Shown here piece after piece: positions 63,569-64,000 of a DNA stretch of 64,000 bases. Source of the DNA: Gammaproteobacteria bacterium LSUCC0057 (GTDB lineage: Bacteria > Pseudomonadota > Gammaproteobacteria > Pseudomonadales > Porticoccaceae); assembly GCA_004535795.1 (NCBI GenBank), contig SPIA01000002.1, positions 364,249-428,248 on the forward strand. Direction: 5' to 3'. The translations under genes were made by a program, and so were the position numbers. Position 1 is the first letter of the stretch; each line of letters opens with the position of its first letter. The notes under the pieces were generated by a model. That model was not told where the DNA came from and searched no databases. It saw nothing but the letters and a program-made list of their open reading frames with translations.

Positions 63569-64000
63569 TTAGCCCCGGACTCCGGGCACACTGCCTGGGC
63601 GCCAGCGCTCGACGGTGCGGGCGCCGACATAGTAGAGGCAGGGCACCAGCACCAGCGTCACCAGTGTTGCGAACAGTACGCCAAAGGCCAGCGAAACCAC
63701 CATCGGAATCAAAAACCGCGCCTGCATACTGGTCTCCGCCATGATCGGCGCCAAACCGGCAAAGGTGGTGATTGAGGTCAGCAAGATCGGTCGAAAGCGA
63801 TCGCCGGCCGCCTCGATCAGCGCCGCTTGCAGTCCCACTTGTTGGCGGCGCAGCTGGCAGATACGGTCGAGCAGTACCAAATTGTCATTGACCACAACAC
63901 CGGCGGCGGCGAGCACGCCGATAAACGACATGAAGCTCACCTCTAGGCCAAGCAACAAATGGCCGAACAGCGCCCCCATTATGCCAAATGGCACAGCGAC
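63569..64000 (-). CDS. RND-family efflux transporter, C-terminal part (5' end beyond window)
   Basis: Last 143 or so codons of an inner-membrane RND pump; the frame stays open to the right edge. It has VPFGIMGALFGHLLLG, SFMSFIGVLAAAGVVVNDNL, RFRPILLTSITTFAGLAP and a final LVLVPCLYYVGA, all typical of the AcrB/HAE1 superfamily transmembrane domain. The VVVNDNLVLLDRI wording fits drug or lipid RND pumps rather than heavy-metal CzcA. Substrate unknown. It ends 74 nt before the PAP2 start codon on the same strand. Confidence 0.92.
   Translation of the reverse strand, partial: VAVPFGIMGALFGHLLLGLEVSFMSFIGVLAAAGVVVNDNLVLLDRICQLRRQQVGLQAALIEAAGDRFRPILLTSITTFAGLAPIMAETSMQARFLIPMVVSLAFGVLFATLVTLVLVPCLYYVGARTVERWRPGSVPGVRG

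Overview
The window is a chromosomal origin region of a gammaproteobacterium. Several features point towards the Pseudomonadales/Cellvibrionales side rather than the enterics. The gene order dnaA-dnaN-recF-gyrB followed by plsC-glyS-glyQ and an LpxL-type acyltransferase matches the Pseudomonas origin region as I remember it. The parS site is of the Pseudomonas type (GTTCCACGTGGAAC). The mnmG-rsmG-parA-parB-atpIBEFHAGDC-glmU-glmS array and the ftsY-ftsE-ftsX-rpoH cluster also fit. The genus cannot be named from the sequence alone.

Layout: (1) 1-6.5 kb, minus strand: a two-partner secretion pair, an outer-membrane TpsB and a giant FHA-type exoprotein that runs off the left edge. (2) 6.8-8.75 kb: a PhoA-type alkaline phosphatase with a PhoB-box-like operator, and a 49-residue membrane protein. 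(3) 8.8-23.9 kb, minus strand: glmS, glmU, the complete F-ATPase operon (with an AtpB enlarged by about 66 residues), parB, parA, rsmG and mnmG. (4) 23.9-24.6 kb: an AT-rich intergenic region with four DnaA-box-like sites, where gene direction switches; this is the favoured oriC. (5) 24.6-28.5 kb, plus strand: rpmH-rnpA-yidD-yidC-mnmE, inverted relative to the usual arrangement. (6) 28.5-28.85 kb: a second DnaA-box cluster with a very AT-rich stretch upstream of dnaA. (7) 28.9-35.1 kb: dnaA-dnaN-recF-gyrB, with two parS-like palindromes inside recF. (8) 35.1-48.6 kb: plsC-glyS-glyQ, an lpxL-like gene, cysK, ubiC-ubiA, yaaA, an M48 lipoprotein protease, a TRAP permease pair without its binding protein, yciA, an alpha/beta hydrolase and a lone exbD. 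(9) 48.7-56.7 kb: mutM, coaD, rsmD, ftsYEX, rpoH, a DUF423 protein, trmB and an FKBP lipoprotein. (10) 56.8-63.5 kb, minus strand: lrgB, lrgA, dsbB, acpH, gshA with a small partner gene, and a PAP2/glycosyltransferase/PlcP-like operon. (11) The tail end of an RND efflux pump gene at the right edge.

The most interesting reading is a phosphate-limitation theme. The three-gene operon at 61.0-63.5 kb encodes a PAP2 phosphatase, a GT28-like glycosyltransferase and a metallophosphoesterase that resembles the phospholipid-degrading PlcP more than true LpxH. It is preceded by a PhoB-box-like site (CTGTCAC-AAAA-GTGCCAC, 12 of 14 repeat positions) placed just upstream of a TATATT -10 element. The alkaline phosphatase at the other end of the window has a comparable site. 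Together these suggest PhoB-controlled replacement of phospholipids by glycolipids. The other notable items are the AtpB insertion, the inverted rpmH-mnmE block with a duplicated or split set of DnaA boxes, and parS embedded in the FHVE codons of recF.

No tRNA, rRNA, CRISPR array or insertion sequence was recognised.
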